A DNA stretch of 64,000 nt from Billgrantia lactosivorans (GCF_003254665.1 NZ_QHGY01000001.1:682001-746000), one strand, 5' to 3'. Positions 8,295 to 17,361 are shown, numbered from the stretch's first letter. The notes: generated by a model not told the origin, from the letters alone. Made by a program: numbers and translations.

Positions 8295-8335
8295 GCCGCG
8301 CCCCGGGCCAGCATGAACTGACCCGGGGCGCGGCG
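8295..8335. repeat. 41-bp hairpin repeat, copy 2
   Basis: Identical to 6520-6560, including the asymmetric loop. It lies 21 nt after the GFA stop and 26 nt before the convergent ycaO stop, where it can act as a bidirectional terminator. Confidence 0.85.
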
Positions 8336-8360
8336 ATGTTGGGAGGGAAACTCAGCCGGC

Positions 8361-10553
8361 CTACACGGAAAGCCCTGCCCGCCTCGCGCGGTGGGCGTGC
8401 AGCTTCTTGTAGCTCTCGATCAACCGCTGGTGCTTCTCCAGGCCTTCGAGCTGCATGCTGGTGGGCGTGAGCCCGTGGAAGCGCACCTCGCCAGTCACCG
8501 AACCGACCACCGCGGCCATGGTCTCTTCGCCGAACATTCGGGTGAGGTTGTGCCGGTAGTCGTCGAGCTCCAGCTCGTCGTCGAGCACGATCTCCAGCAC
8601 CGCGGCCATGGCCTGGTAGAACAGCCCGCGCTCCACGGTGTTGTCGTTGTACTGCTGGAACATCTCGACCCGCTCCAGCGCCTCTTCGTGCTGCCCCAGC
8701 GCCAGGTGGATCAGCAGCTTCAATTCGAGGATGGTCAACTGCCCCCACACGGTATTCTCGTCGAACTCGATGCCGATCAGGGTGATGATGTCCATGTGCT
8801 CGTCGAGCTGGCTCTCCTCCAGGCGCGCCAGCAGGTCGGCCAGTTGTTCGTCGCTCAGGGCGTGGAGGTTGAGGATGTCCTCGCGATAATCCAACGCCAT
8901 GTTGGTGTTGTCCCAGATCAGGTCGTCCACCGGGTAGACCTCGGAATAGCCCGGCACCAGGATGCGGCACACCGGTGCGCCCAGGTCCTCGTGGACGGCC
9001 ACGTACACCTCCTTGCCCATCTCTTCAAGGATACCGAACAGGGTTGCCGCTTCCTCCGCGTTGGTGCCGGAGAAGTCCCAGTCGCTGAATTCGACGTCGC
9101 TTTTCGCGCTGAAGAAGCGCCACGAGACCAGCCCCGAGGAGTCGATGAAGTGTTCGACGAAGTTGTTCGGCTCGGCGACGGCCTGGGAGTTGAAGGTCGG
9201 CGGCAGGAAGTCGTTCAGCCCCTCGAAGCTGCGGCCCTGCAGCAGCTCGGTGAGGCTGCGCTCCAGCGCGACCTCGAAGCTGGGGTGGGCGCCGAAGGAG
9301 GCGAACACGCCGCCGGTACGCGGGTTCATCAGGGTCACGCACATCACCGGGAACTGGCCGCCGAGCGAGGCGTCCTTGACCAGCACCGGGAAGCCCTGGG
9401 CCTCCAGCGCCTGGATGCCTTCGAGGATGGCCGGGTAGCGCTCGAGCACTGCCATGGGCACGTCGGGCAGCGCCAGCTCCTGCTCGAGGATCTCGCGCTT
9501 CACCGCCCGCTCGAAAATCTCCGAGAGGCACTGTACTTGGGCTTCCTGCAGCGTGTTGCCGGCGCTCATGCCGTTGCTGAGGTAGAGGTTCTCGATCAGG
9601 TTGGAGGGGAAGTAGACCGTCTCGCCGTCCGACTGGCGCACGAAGGGCAAGGCGACGATGCCCCGCTCCCGCTTGCCGGAATTGGTATCGATCAGGTGCG
9701 AGCCACGCAGCTCGCCTTCGGGGTCGTAGATCTCGCGGGTGGTGTCGTCGAGGATGCCTTCGGGCAGCGCGTCGTTGGGCCCGGGCTTGAACCACTCCTC
9801 GTTGGGGTAGTGGACGAAGGCGCTGTTGGCGATCTCCTCGCCGAAGAACTGGTCGTTGTAGAAGAAGTTGCAGCTCAGGCGTTCGATGAACTCGCCCAGC
9901 GCCGAGCACAGCGCGCTCTCCTTGGTGGCGCCCTTGCCGTTGGTGAAGCACATCGGCGAGGCGGCATCGCGGATGTGCAGCGACCACACGTGGGGCACGA
10001 TGTTGCGCCAGGAGGCGATCTCGATCTTCATGCCCAGCTCCGCGAGGATGCCGGACATGTTGGCGATGGTCTGCTCCAGCGGCAGGTCCTTGCCCTCGAT
10101 CCAGGTGTAGGCCTCCTCGTCGGGCTGCACCATCAGGAGCGCCTGGGCGTCCTCGTCGAGGTTCTCCACCGTCTCGATCTGGAAGTCGGGGCCGGTCTGC
10201 ACCACTTTCTTGACGGTGCAGCGGTCGATGGAGCGCAGGATGCCCTCGCGATCCTTCTCGGAGATGTCTTCCGGCAGCTCGACCTGGATCTTGAAGATCT
10301 GGTTGTAGCGGTTCTCGGGATCGACGATGTTGTTCTGCGAGAGCCGAATGTTCTCGGTGGGGATGTCGCGCGCCTTGCAGTACACCCGCACGAAGTAGGC
10401 CGCGCACAGCGCGGAGGACGCCAGGAAGTAGTCGAAGGGGCTTGGCGCCGAGCCGTCGCCCTTGTAGCGAATGGGCTGGTCGGTGATGACGGTGAAATCG
10501 TCAAACTTGGCTTCAAGCCTGAGATTTTCAAGAAAATTGACTTTGATTTCCAT
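8361..10553 (-). CDS. ycaO: OsmC-YcaO fusion protein
   Basis: A 730-residue protein. Residues 1-150 form an OsmC-like domain with a peroxidatic-type Cys in SSALCAAYF and a second Cys in IDRCTVKKV. A YcaO domain follows with the ATP/Mg motifs GATKESALCSALGEFIERLS (about residue 215) and AQVQCLSEIFERAVKREI (about 345), and a helical tail ends the protein. YcaO domains activate amide backbones with ATP. E. coli YcaO has been linked genetically to RimO-dependent methylthiolation of ribosomal protein S12. No precursor peptide or dehydrogenase gene lies nearby, so a housekeeping role is more likely than a natural-product role. Confidence 0.93.
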   Translation of the reverse strand: MEIKVNFLENLRLEAKFDDFTVITDQPIRYKGDGSAPSPFDYFLASSALCAAYFVRVYCKARDIPTENIRLSQNNIVDPENRYNQIFKIQVELPEDISEKDREGILRSIDRCTVKKVVQTGPDFQIETVENLDEDAQALLMVQPDEEAYTWIEGKDLPLEQTIANMSGILAELGMKIEIASWRNIVPHVWSLHIRDAASPMCFTNGKGATKESALCSALGEFIERLSCNFFYNDQFFGEEIANSAFVHYPNEEWFKPGPNDALPEGILDDTTREIYDPEGELRGSHLIDTNSGKRERGIVALPFVRQSDGETVYFPSNLIENLYLSNGMSAGNTLQEAQVQCLSEIFERAVKREILEQELALPDVPMAVLERYPAILEGIQALEAQGFPVLVKDASLGGQFPVMCVTLMNPRTGGVFASFGAHPSFEVALERSLTELLQGRSFEGLNDFLPPTFNSQAVAEPNNFVEHFIDSSGLVSWRFFSAKSDVEFSDWDFSGTNAEEAATLFGILEEMGKEVYVAVHEDLGAPVCRILVPGYSEVYPVDDLIWDNTNMALDYREDILNLHALSDEQLADLLARLEESQLDEHMDIITLIGIEFDENTVWGQLTILELKLLIHLALGQHEEALERVEMFQQYNDNTVERGLFYQAMAAVLEIVLDDELELDDYRHNLTRMFGEETMAAVVGSVTGEVRFHGLTPTSMQLEGLEKHQRLIESYKKLHAHRARRAGLSV

Positions 10554-10896
10554 GACGGGCTACCGATGGGGAAGTGTTGCTGGCGCAGGCCGAGGCGCGC
10601 AGTCTAACACACCGCCCGGGCCCTTTCGGCAACCTCGCGGCGAGATAGGAAGACTTGGGAGAGCAAGATACGGGGCGGACCGTTGGGAGCAGAAGAGCCT
10701 GGCTGGAGGCAAACAAGAATCTACCCGGTAAACGCGTTACCGGGTAGTTCCCTGCGTACTTGTGTCTTTTTCGTCAGAGCCGTCTCAGCGACTTTCGTTA
10801 CCCAATTTAACGCTGAGTAACGGTTAGCGCAACGTAGACAAAAGGTTTAGAGGCATACTCCTGTCAGGCTGGGCCGTCGCCTCGAAAGGATGACGA
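10554..10896. other. 343-bp intergenic region with one clear hairpin
   Basis: No convincing gene is present. The part next to ycaO must hold its leftward promoter, and a poorly matched -10-like TTAGAC lies near 10600. The part next to the SDR gene holds the hairpin at 10721-10747 and an AT-richer stretch (10790-10850) with a weak CGTTAC/GTAACG dyad. No small RNA can be claimed. Confidence 0.5.
10721..10747 (-). terminator. Hairpin downstream of the SDR gene
   Basis: A perfect 11-bp stem CTACCCGGTAA / TTACCGGGTAG has a 5-nt loop. On the minus strand it is followed by ATTCTTGTTT, a fair U-rich tract. It lies 150 nt after the SDR stop and upstream of ycaO, so it would insulate ycaO from read-through. 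Confidence 0.55.
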
Positions 10897-11643
10897 CTAC
10901 CGCCCGCCCGTGACGTCCAGCAGCGCCCCGGTGGAGTAGGAGGCTTCGTCGGAGAGCAGCCAGAGAATGGCGCGGGCAACCTCCTCGGCCTGGCCGCCGC
11001 GCTGCATGGGCACGGAGGCTTTCACCCGCTCCACGCGGTCGGGCTCGCCGCCGCTGGCGTGGATCTCGGTGTAGATCACGCCCGGGCGCACGGCGTTGAC
11101 GCGAATGCCTTCGCCCGCGACTTCCTTGGCCAGGCCGGTGGTGAAACTGTCGATGGCGCCCTTGGCGGCGGCGTAGTCGACGTACTCGTTGGGCGCACCG
11201 AGCCGGGAGGCAATGGAGGAGACGTTGACGATGGCCCCGCCCTGCCCGCCGTGCCGGGTCGACATGCGTCTAATGGCCTCGCGAGTACAAAGGATGCTGC
11301 CGACGACGTTGATCGAGAGAACACGGCTCAGGCGTGCGGCATCCATCTGCTCGACGCGCATCTGCGCTTCCAGGATCCCGGCGTTGTTGACCAGCGCCGT
11401 GACCGGGCCGAGCTTCTCGTCGACCTGCTCGAAGAGTCTCACCACGTCGGCCTCGGAGCCGACATCGCCCGCCACGGCGATCGCCTCGCCGCCGGCACGG
11501 GTGATCTCCTCGACCACGGCGAGCGCCGCGGCTTCGTTATGCCGATAGTTGATGCACACGGCGTAACCGCTAGCGGCGCCCAGGCGCGCCGTTGCCGCGC
11601 CGATGCCTCGACTGCCGCCAGTAACCACCAGTACCTTCTTCAA
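10897..11643 (-). CDS. SDR-family oxidoreductase
   Basis: A classical short-chain dehydrogenase/reductase of 248 residues. It shows the cofactor motif TGGSRGIG (residues 8-15), NNAG (about 86-89), the catalytic Ser in VNVSSIAS and YxxxK in YVDYAAAKG (about 155-160). Arg-rich positions after beta-2 (NYRHNE) suggest NADP(H), which is an inference. The start is a TTG, supported by CAGGAGGAAACTCA directly upstream, with no in-frame ATG nearby. The substrate is unknown; the sequence resembles glucose/3-oxoacyl reductase-like SDRs. Confidence 0.9.
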   Translation of the reverse strand: MKKVLVVTGGSRGIGAATARLGAASGYAVCINYRHNEAAALAVVEEITRAGGEAIAVAGDVGSEADVVRLFEQVDEKLGPVTALVNNAGILEAQMRVEQMDAARLSRVLSINVVGSILCTREAIRRMSTRHGGQGGAIVNVSSIASRLGAPNEYVDYAAAKGAIDSFTTGLAKEVAGEGIRVNAVRPGVIYTEIHASGGEPDRVERVKASVPMQRGGQAEEVARAILWLLSDEASYSTGALLDVTGGR

Positions 11644-11697
11644 TGAGTTTCCTCCTGTTGCCCGAAAGCTGGGTAAGGATGCCCCACCCTATCGGAA

Positions 11698-12081
11698 TCA
11701 GCTGCGATCGACGATCCTGGTGATCCGCTCGCTGCCGAAGCTGAACTCGGAGACGCCATTCAGTTCGATCAGGCTTCCGGCCTTCGGCCCGCCAGGGATA
11801 TCCTGCGCCAGGCGGCCGTGGTAGTCGATCTCGGCGGTGGCCCCCGCCTCACTGAAGGTCAGGCTGCTGACGCGTTGTACGCGCTCGGAGAAGAATCCCT
11901 TGGCATGTTCGGCAAGCTGACGAAACTCGTCGATGCCATTGGCCGAGGTGGTGAGCTCATCGCCAGAGTAGTTCTCGAAGATGACGTCCGGCTCCAGCAC
12001 GGCCAGCATCCCGTCAATGTCGAAGTGGTTATACGCGGTGATGTAGCGCTCTATCAGATCACGCTTCGTCGATTCGTCCAT
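11698..12081 (-). CDS. SnoaL/NTF2-like protein
   Basis: A 127-residue cone-shaped alpha+beta barrel protein of the SnoaL-like NTF2 superfamily (KRDLIERYITAYNHFDIDGM at the N-terminus, IDYHGRLAQDIPGG in the sheet). The ATG at 12081 is chosen because AAAGGAG lies 8 nt upstream; an earlier in-frame start has no ribosome site. It is 40 nt after the VOC gene and may share its transcript. Members are isomerases, hydrolases or binding proteins. No catalytic residue can be assigned. Confidence 0.8.
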   Translation of the reverse strand: MDESTKRDLIERYITAYNHFDIDGMLAVLEPDVIFENYSGDELTTSANGIDEFRQLAEHAKGFFSERVQRVSSLTFSEAGATAEIDYHGRLAQDIPGGPKAGSLIELNGVSEFSFGSERITRIVDRS

Positions 12082-12121
12082 GAAGTGCTCCTTTCGAGAC
12101 AGCGGTGACGTCACCCGGCGT

Positions 12122-12490
12122 TCAGGTGCTTATCGCATCGGTGAAGGTCAGCCGGTTGCCGAACGGGTCGGCTATGGTCATGTCCTGGCTACCCCAGGGC
12201 ATCACTTCCAGCCCCGGCTTGGCGTACTTGTAATCGGCAGCATGCAGCTGCTGGTGAAACGCCTCGAGTTCGTCGGCCTCGATCCGCAGCGCCGCGCCCG
12301 GACTGCAGTCGCCATGATGCTCGGAGAGATGCAGTACGCAGCCATCCTTGGATACCTGCATGTACAGCGGCATGCCTTCCGCGAAGCGATGCTCCCAGTC
12401 CACCTGAAAACCGAGGAATTCGATGTAGAACTCCCTGGCCTTGGCTTCATCGAAGATGCGCAGGATCGGTGTCGTCTTGCCGAATTTCAT
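12122..12490 (-). CDS. VOC (glyoxalase/bleomycin-resistance-like) protein
   Basis: A 122-residue vicinal-oxygen-chelate protein. The beta-alpha-beta-beta-beta fold is readable: ILRIFDEAKAREFYIEFLGF at the start and DPFGNRLTF near the end. HLSEHHGD contributes possible metal His residues. The glyoxalase-superfamily form with CSPGAALRIE resembles small bleomycin-resistance-like proteins rather than glyoxalase I. It leads a probable two-gene unit with the SnoaL-like gene. Confidence 0.83.
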   Translation of the reverse strand: MKFGKTTPILRIFDEAKAREFYIEFLGFQVDWEHRFAEGMPLYMQVSKDGCVLHLSEHHGDCSPGAALRIEADELEAFHQQLHAADYKYAKPGLEVMPWGSQDMTIADPFGNRLTFTDAIST

Positions 12491-12777
12491 TCCATTGAGT
12501 CCTTGTTGTGCTTATACGCCTATTGAGCCGTATACCCGCCGTCGATTGAATTGCAGGACGCTTCATAAACGCCATCTTCAGGCATAGGTCAAGGGTGCCC
12601 TTGGCACAAGGCCGGGGCAAGGATACCAGCCCAGCAAGGCTGGCAATTGCGCGGTCAAGCGCTGGCTGTGGCTTCCACAGCCGGGCTGGCCTGCAGCGCT
12701 TCGGCCCCACGCAGCCACCCGCCACCTGCTAGAATCGAGTGTCGGGAAGCTTGATATTCCGACATCCAGGGTAGCAA

Positions 12778-13203
12778 ATGACGGCAGCGAGCCATTTCCG
12801 CGAGCACGAACCCTCAGACCGTCGTCTTCGCCTGGTTTACGACGGCGCCTGCCCGATGTGCCGGCGCTACGTACGCTGGCAGCGCATCCGCCAGGAGGTC
12901 GGCGAACTGGAGCTGATCGACGCCAGGCAGAACAGCGCAGCACGCCGGGAGCTCACGGACCTGGGCATTGACCTGGATGAGGGCTTCGCCCTGCAGGTGG
13001 GCGAGCGCTGGTACCACGGCAGCGAAGCCCTGCACCGGCTCACCCTGCTCGGTACCCGCAATGGTGGGTTCAACCGTTTGATGTACCGACTCTTCTCTAG
13101 CCCTCAACGCACGACTCGGCTCTATCCGCTGTTCAAGGCGGTACGGAGCGGGCTGTTGAAAATGCTGGGGACGGGCCCCATCGACAACCTGAAAGGCAAG
13201 TGA
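12778..13203 (+). CDS. DCC-family thiol-disulfide oxidoreductase (DUF393)
   Basis: A 141-residue protein with the family-defining motif YDGACPMCRRYVRW (residues 20-33), a thioredoxin-like CxxC. The rest (GFALQVGERWYHGSEALHRL) matches the usual DUF393 pattern. There is no signal peptide, so it is cytoplasmic. The Shine-Dalgarno site is weak. The 287 bases before it carry GC-rich partial dyads but no gene. It stands alone, and the redox partner is unknown. Confidence 0.85.
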   Translation: MTAASHFREHEPSDRRLRLVYDGACPMCRRYVRWQRIRQEVGELELIDARQNSAARRELTDLGIDLDEGFALQVGERWYHGSEALHRLTLLGTRNGGFNRLMYRLFSSPQRTTRLYPLFKAVRSGLLKMLGTGPIDNLKGK

Positions 13204-13276
13204 ACCGAATTTTCTCACAGCGGCGGCCCCGCTAGCTGAGGGTTTACCCTAGCCAACCGCCATGACAGGAGTTCCC

Positions 13277-13963
13277 ATGAGTTCACGCATTCTGATGGTC
13301 CTTACCTCCCATGACCGTCTCGGCGATACCGGCGAGCCCACCGGGTTCTGGCTGGAAGAGCTGGCGGCACCCTACTACGCCTGCCTGGACGCCGGCGCCG
13401 AGGTCGTCCTCGCCTCGCCCAAGGGCGGCAAGCCGCCGCTGGACCCCAAGAGCGACGCCGAGGAGAGCCAGACCGAGGCGACCCGCCGCTTCCAGCAGGA
13501 CGACCAGGCCCAGCAGGCGCTGGCCAATACGCACAAACTGAGCGAGGTCAGCGCCGACGACTTCGATGCCATCTTCTACCCGGGCGGCCACGGCCCGCTC
13601 TGGGACCTGGTGGAAGACAAGGACTCCATCCGCCTGATCGAGACCTTCTGGGCCCAGCAGAAGCCGGTGGCCGCCGTGTGCCACGCGCCTATCGTGCTGG
13701 TGCACACCCGCGATGCCGACGGCAATCCGATCATTCGGGGTCGACAGGTCACCGGCTTCACCAATGAGGAGGAGGAAGCCGTAGGCCTCACCAAAGTCGT
13801 TCCGCATCTGGTGGAGAACGCCCTCAAGGAGGCCGGCGCCCACTACTCCAAGGCCGAGGTCTTCACGCCCTACACCCGGCAGGACGGCCTGCTGATCACC
13901 GGGCAGAACCCACCCTCCTCCGAGCCCACGGCCAGGCTGCTACTGGCGGCACTCGGCAGGTAG
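13277..13963 (+). CDS. DJ-1/PfpI-superfamily (Hsp31-like) protein
   Basis: A 228-residue class I glutamine-amidotransferase-like protein close to the Hsp31/YDR533C-type group. The nucleophile Cys sits in AAVCHAPIVLVH (about residue 135), with the following His in place. The family Glu would be in the GEPTGFWLEEL region, and PGGHGPLWDL precedes the elbow. Known activities include holding chaperone and glyoxalase III-like glyoxalase. The ATG at 13277 is preferred because CAGGAG lies 6 nt upstream; another start 15 bp earlier lacks one. Confidence 0.88.
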   Translation: MSSRILMVLTSHDRLGDTGEPTGFWLEELAAPYYACLDAGAEVVLASPKGGKPPLDPKSDAEESQTEATRRFQQDDQAQQALANTHKLSEVSADDFDAIFYPGGHGPLWDLVEDKDSIRLIETFWAQQKPVAAVCHAPIVLVHTRDADGNPIIRGRQVTGFTNEEEEAVGLTKVVPHLVENALKEAGAHYSKAEVFTPYTRQDGLLITGQNPPSSEPTARLLLAALGR

Positions 13964-14036
13964 CACCTCAATTTCGTTCAATACCGCGCCCTAGCGACGA
14001 GGCAGGCTTGGCTCATTGCCACCCAGGAGGATGACG

Positions 14037-14630
14037 ATGAGCCTTGCCATGATTCTGCCGATGTCGGCATTTGCCCTTGCGGCTTCGATCTCGCCGGGGC
14101 CGGTGAACCTGGTGTGCCTTTGCAGCGGCACGCGCTACCCCCTTTCCCAGGGCATGGTGTTCGTGACCGGCGCAACGCTGGGCTTCGTCGTGCTGTTCAT
14201 TGCCGTGGGGCTGGGGCTCTACTCGGTGCTGGCGGTCGTGCCGGGGCTGAACCAGGCACTGCGCTGGGCCGGCGTGGCGTTTCTGCTTACCCTGAGCTGG
14301 CGACTGTTCCGCGACGATGGCCGCGTTCCCGAGAGCGAGGCCCCGCGGGCACCGGGTTTCCTGACCGGGGCGCTGATGCAGTGGCTCAACCCCAAGGCGT
14401 GGCTGGCGTCGGCCTCGGGCATCGGCGCCTACACCAGCGGCAGCGATCTGAATCAGGTGTTGCTGTTCGCCGGGCTCTACCTGCCGATCTGCTGGCTGTC
14501 GCTGGGGAGTTGGGTCTATGCCGGGGCCTTCCTGCGCCGCTACGTGCACAGGCCTGCCGTGCTGACCACCGTCAATCGCACGCTGGCGGTGCTGCTCGCC
14601 GCTAGCTGCTTGTACCTACTTCTCGACTGA
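14037..14630 (+). CDS. LysE-family amino-acid exporter 1
   Basis: A 197-residue inner-membrane exporter of the LysE/RhtB family with about six hydrophobic segments. The hallmark N-terminus ASISPGPVNLV is present, and WLNPKAWLAS marks helix 4. AGGAGG at 14025-14030 abuts an ATG at 14031 and sits 6 nt before the ATG at 14037, so the latter is the start. Its 3' end overlaps the convergent AraC gene by 15 bp. AraC regulators often control LysE exporters next to them, so this one may have lost or altered control. Confidence 0.88.
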   Translation: MSLAMILPMSAFALAASISPGPVNLVCLCSGTRYPLSQGMVFVTGATLGFVVLFIAVGLGLYSVLAVVPGLNQALRWAGVAFLLTLSWRLFRDDGRVPESEAPRAPGFLTGALMQWLNPKAWLASASGIGAYTSGSDLNQVLLFAGLYLPICWLSLGSWVYAGAFLRRYVHRPAVLTTVNRTLAVLLAASCLYLLLD

Positions 14631-15450
14631 GGGCTGCCGGTACTGGTTGGGCGTGGCCGCCACCAGGCGCTTGAAGGTGCGCTGGAAGTGCGGCTGGTCG
14701 GCGAAACCGGCATTCAGCGCCGCCTCGGCAATCGGCGTGCCACGCTTCAGATCGCGCTGGCCCAGCTGGATGCGCCGGTTGATCAGGTAGGCGTGGGGCG
14801 TGAAGCCGAAGTGCTGCTTGAAGGCGCGTATCAGGTGGCCCGGGCTGTAGCCGGAACGCTCGCACAGGTCGTCCAGCGAGATCTCCTCCGACGCATGCGC
14901 ATCCAGGTAGGCCGCCAGCTCCCTTCAGCACGGCCGGCGCCCTGGCCACTGGCCGAGCCGGCTGACCGGCCAGCTCGTGCATCAGGGCGGAGAGGTACTC
15001 GATCACTTCGGTCTGCTTGTCGAGCAGGTCGCGGTCGGGGTCGAGCAGGCAGGCGGTCATCCGGCAATAGCCTGCATACCACCAGGGCTCTCGGATCACG
15101 GCGGTGGCCAGATCCTGCCAGCGCGGCGATGCCAGCAACCCGGCCCGATGGCGCAGCTCGGTCAGCCAGTCGGTATCGACGTAGAGCATCAGGTAGGCCC
15201 AGGGCCGGTCGTCGATGGCGCGGCAGGCGTGCAGCCAGTCGGGATTCATCAGCACCAGGGTGCCGGCATGCACGTGGTAGCAATCCTCCCGGTAGCGGAA
15301 GGTGCTCTCCCCGGCGGTAATGGCGCCCAGCGACCAATGGGCATGGCTGTGCGGGGCGTAGCAGACCCTGCGGCCGTCATCGACCTTGCGCAGTTCCACG
15401 TGCGGCATGCGCGGGTCGCGCCAGAACAGGGGCTTGTTGGTGTCCGACAT
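14616..15450 (-). pseudogene. AraC-family regulator interrupted by a +1 frameshift
   Basis: The N-terminal cupin-like sensor (HSHAHWSLGAITAGES, HVHAGTLVLMNPDWLHA) reads from ATG 15450 to APAVLK. There a run of three C at 14921-14923 (GGG on the gene strand) shifts the frame. Dropping one base restores LAAYLDAH, SLDDLCERSGYSPGHLIRAF and IAEAALNAGFADQPHFQRTF, the two AraC helix-turn-helix units, to a stop at 14616. The restored length is 277 residues, normal for the family. Unrepaired, the protein lacks its DNA-binding domain. This is either a real lesion, phase variation, or a sequencing error in a short G run. Confidence 0.85.
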
Positions 15451-15831
15451 GGCGGGCTTCCGGAGTGCGTCGAGATCCAAGATAGCGCTCGTGGGTGGCC
15501 GCCGCCAGCCGTACCCTCATTGCAGGCTCGGCGCCTCTCTGCTAACCAGAGTGAAGGAGGCTTGTCGCGACACGCCCAGCACAGGAGGTGCCAGATATCT
15601 TGCGAGCTTCGCACCCACCAGAAGGCAACCGACTGCCAGCCGATCCGGGCCGGGGGAAAGCGTGCGAATCGGCAGCAGGCGCCCACCTCGCCGGCTGTCG
15701 GCGACGAAGCAGGTTGATGCCAGCCATACCCGCCAGTGTTAGGCTACTGGTACGTTCGTGTTAATCGACATAACTCTAACGAATCGATGTCGCCTTGCCG
15801 GCTCCCAGCAGACAAGACGACCCAGGCGGGC
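15451..15831. other. Divergent intergenic region, about 380 bp
   Basis: This lies between the broken araC gene and the MASE2-GGDEF gene. Leftward and rightward promoters must be here, but I see no strong boxes. If the cyclase starts at GTG 15736 or ATG 15787, the gap is shorter. No separate gene is supported. Confidence 0.4.
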
Positions 15832-17361
15832 ATGCTAGATTTCAAGACTCTTTCAGCTCGGGCTCAGCCCAGACTCAAGCGCCCTCACCGTCTCGCCCTG
15901 GCGACACTGGTCCCCCGCGCCTTCGCCTACTGCCACACCTTCGGGCTCACGCTGTGGATTGCCCTGGTAGAGGGTAGCGGCTGGAGCTTGATCGGCCCGG
16001 GCTTGCTCCTGCTGTTGTGGCCGGCGCTGGCCTACGGCCATGCCATGCTGGCACAGGACTCGAAGCGCGCCGAGTTCAGGAACCTCTACTTCGACAGCCT
16101 GGTGTTCGGCATCTGGTGCAGCGTACTGGACTTCTATGTTTGGGCCACCCTGTCCATCGGCCTGGCCTGCTTCATGAACAACATGGTGGTCGGCGGTCCG
16201 CGCCGAATGGCCTCCTCCATGGCCCTGTTCGTCGGTGGCGCACTGGGCTGGAGCGCCCTGACCGGCTTCAGCTTTCGGCCGCATGTCAGCGTCGGGCTGG
16301 ACATCTACCAGGGTATCGGCGCCGTGCTCTACTTCCTCGGCATCGCCCAGGTGATGTACGGGCAGAATCGCAAGATCGGCCGCAGCATCGCCGAGATCAA
16401 GTTCCAGAATCGGGCGTTTCATGCCCTGCTCCAGCTCGGGGTCGTCGCCAATCGCGCCACGAACATCCATACCCTGCTGGACGATTCGCTTAGGCATCTG
16501 CGTGCCGACTTTCCCGAGTACGGCTTTGCCGTGTTCCTGCAGGAGCGGCAACGCCCCGAGGTGACGCGCTATGCGGCCGTGGCCGGCCTGCGGCTCGGAC
16601 CGGAGGACGAGCGCCGCCTGGGCAGCCTGCTGGCCGCGCTCCATGAGCGCCAGGAGAGTACGATCAAGCTGCGCGACAAGGCCATCGGCGAGCAGCTCTA
16701 TGCCACGCCCATGGCGGAACGGCTGAGTATTTACGAAGGCTGGCTGATCGTACGTGCGCCCAGCCTCGACGCTCGCCTGGAGCGCATTCTGACCCTGTTC
16801 GCCGACCAATTGGCGGTTGCCACCGAGAACAAGCTGCTGCATCTGGCGCTGAAGAAGACGGCGGAGCGTGACGGGCTGACGGGGCTCTACAACCGCGGCT
16901 TCTTCGAATCGGCGCTACAGCTGAGCATACAGGGCAAGACTCAGCCACCGGGACTGGACTTCGCCGTGCTGATGATGGACGTCGACGGGCTCAAGGAGGT
17001 GAACGATCGGTATGGTCACGTGGCGGGCGATCAGCTCATCACCACGGTCGCCGACCACCTCAAGCTCCAGTGCCGGGAGGGCGACATCCTCGCACGCTAC
17101 GGCGGAGACGAATTCGTCATTCTGTTCCCTTCCGCCGACCTGTCGGCGCCCAATCGCGTCTGCGAACTGATCCGCACGAACCTGGAAGGCCGATACTGCT
17201 CCATTACCTCGGCCCGCGGCGAACCGCTGCAAGTGGAACTTCGCGTGAGCATGGGAAGCGCCAGCTCCACCGAAGCCCCGGCCCAGGAGGTGCTGACCCT
17301 GGCGGACAATCGCATGTACGACGACAAGACCCAGCGGCGCAAGGCAAGAGCGCTTGGCTGA
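15832..17361 (+). CDS. MASE2-like membrane diguanylate cyclase
   Basis: A membrane-bound c-di-GMP synthase. The N-terminus has about six hydrophobic segments of MASE2 type (RAFAYCHTFGLTLWIAL onward, with SVLDFYVWATLSIGLACFM). A GAF-like region of about 140 residues and a GGDEF domain with RYGGDEFVILF follow. The RxxD inhibition site is intact (REGD five residues before GGDEF). MASE2 also occurs in AdrA/DgcC, a cellulose-related cyclase. The start is uncertain: ATG 15832 fits the domain edge, while GTG 15736 and ATG 15787 are in frame and none has a strong ribosome site. No cellulose gene is nearby. Confidence 0.9.
   Translation: MLDFKTLSARAQPRLKRPHRLALATLVPRAFAYCHTFGLTLWIALVEGSGWSLIGPGLLLLLWPALAYGHAMLAQDSKRAEFRNLYFDSLVFGIWCSVLDFYVWATLSIGLACFMNNMVVGGPRRMASSMALFVGGALGWSALTGFSFRPHVSVGLDIYQGIGAVLYFLGIAQVMYGQNRKIGRSIAEIKFQNRAFHALLQLGVVANRATNIHTLLDDSLRHLRADFPEYGFAVFLQERQRPEVTRYAAVAGLRLGPEDERRLGSLLAALHERQESTIKLRDKAIGEQLYATPMAERLSIYEGWLIVRAPSLDARLERILTLFADQLAVATENKLLHLALKKTAERDGLTGLYNRGFFESALQLSIQGKTQPPGLDFAVLMMDVDGLKEVNDRYGHVAGDQLITTVADHLKLQCREGDILARYGGDEFVILFPSADLSAPNRVCELIRTNLEGRYCSITSARGEPLQVELRVSMGSASSTEAPAQEVLTLADNRMYDDKTQRRKARALG

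Noticed and set aside
8391..10607. A 738-codon open frame antisense to ycaO
   Set aside because: It follows the mirror codon pattern of a GC-rich gene (Gln, His and Val rich, no domains). The opposite strand has intact OsmC and YcaO motifs.
10790..10850. Weak CGTTAC/GTAACG dyad downstream of the SDR gene as a second GntR site
   Set aside because: The arms are 15 bases apart and lack the compact TGTTACCGGTAACA form, and no sugar-acid gene is adjacent.
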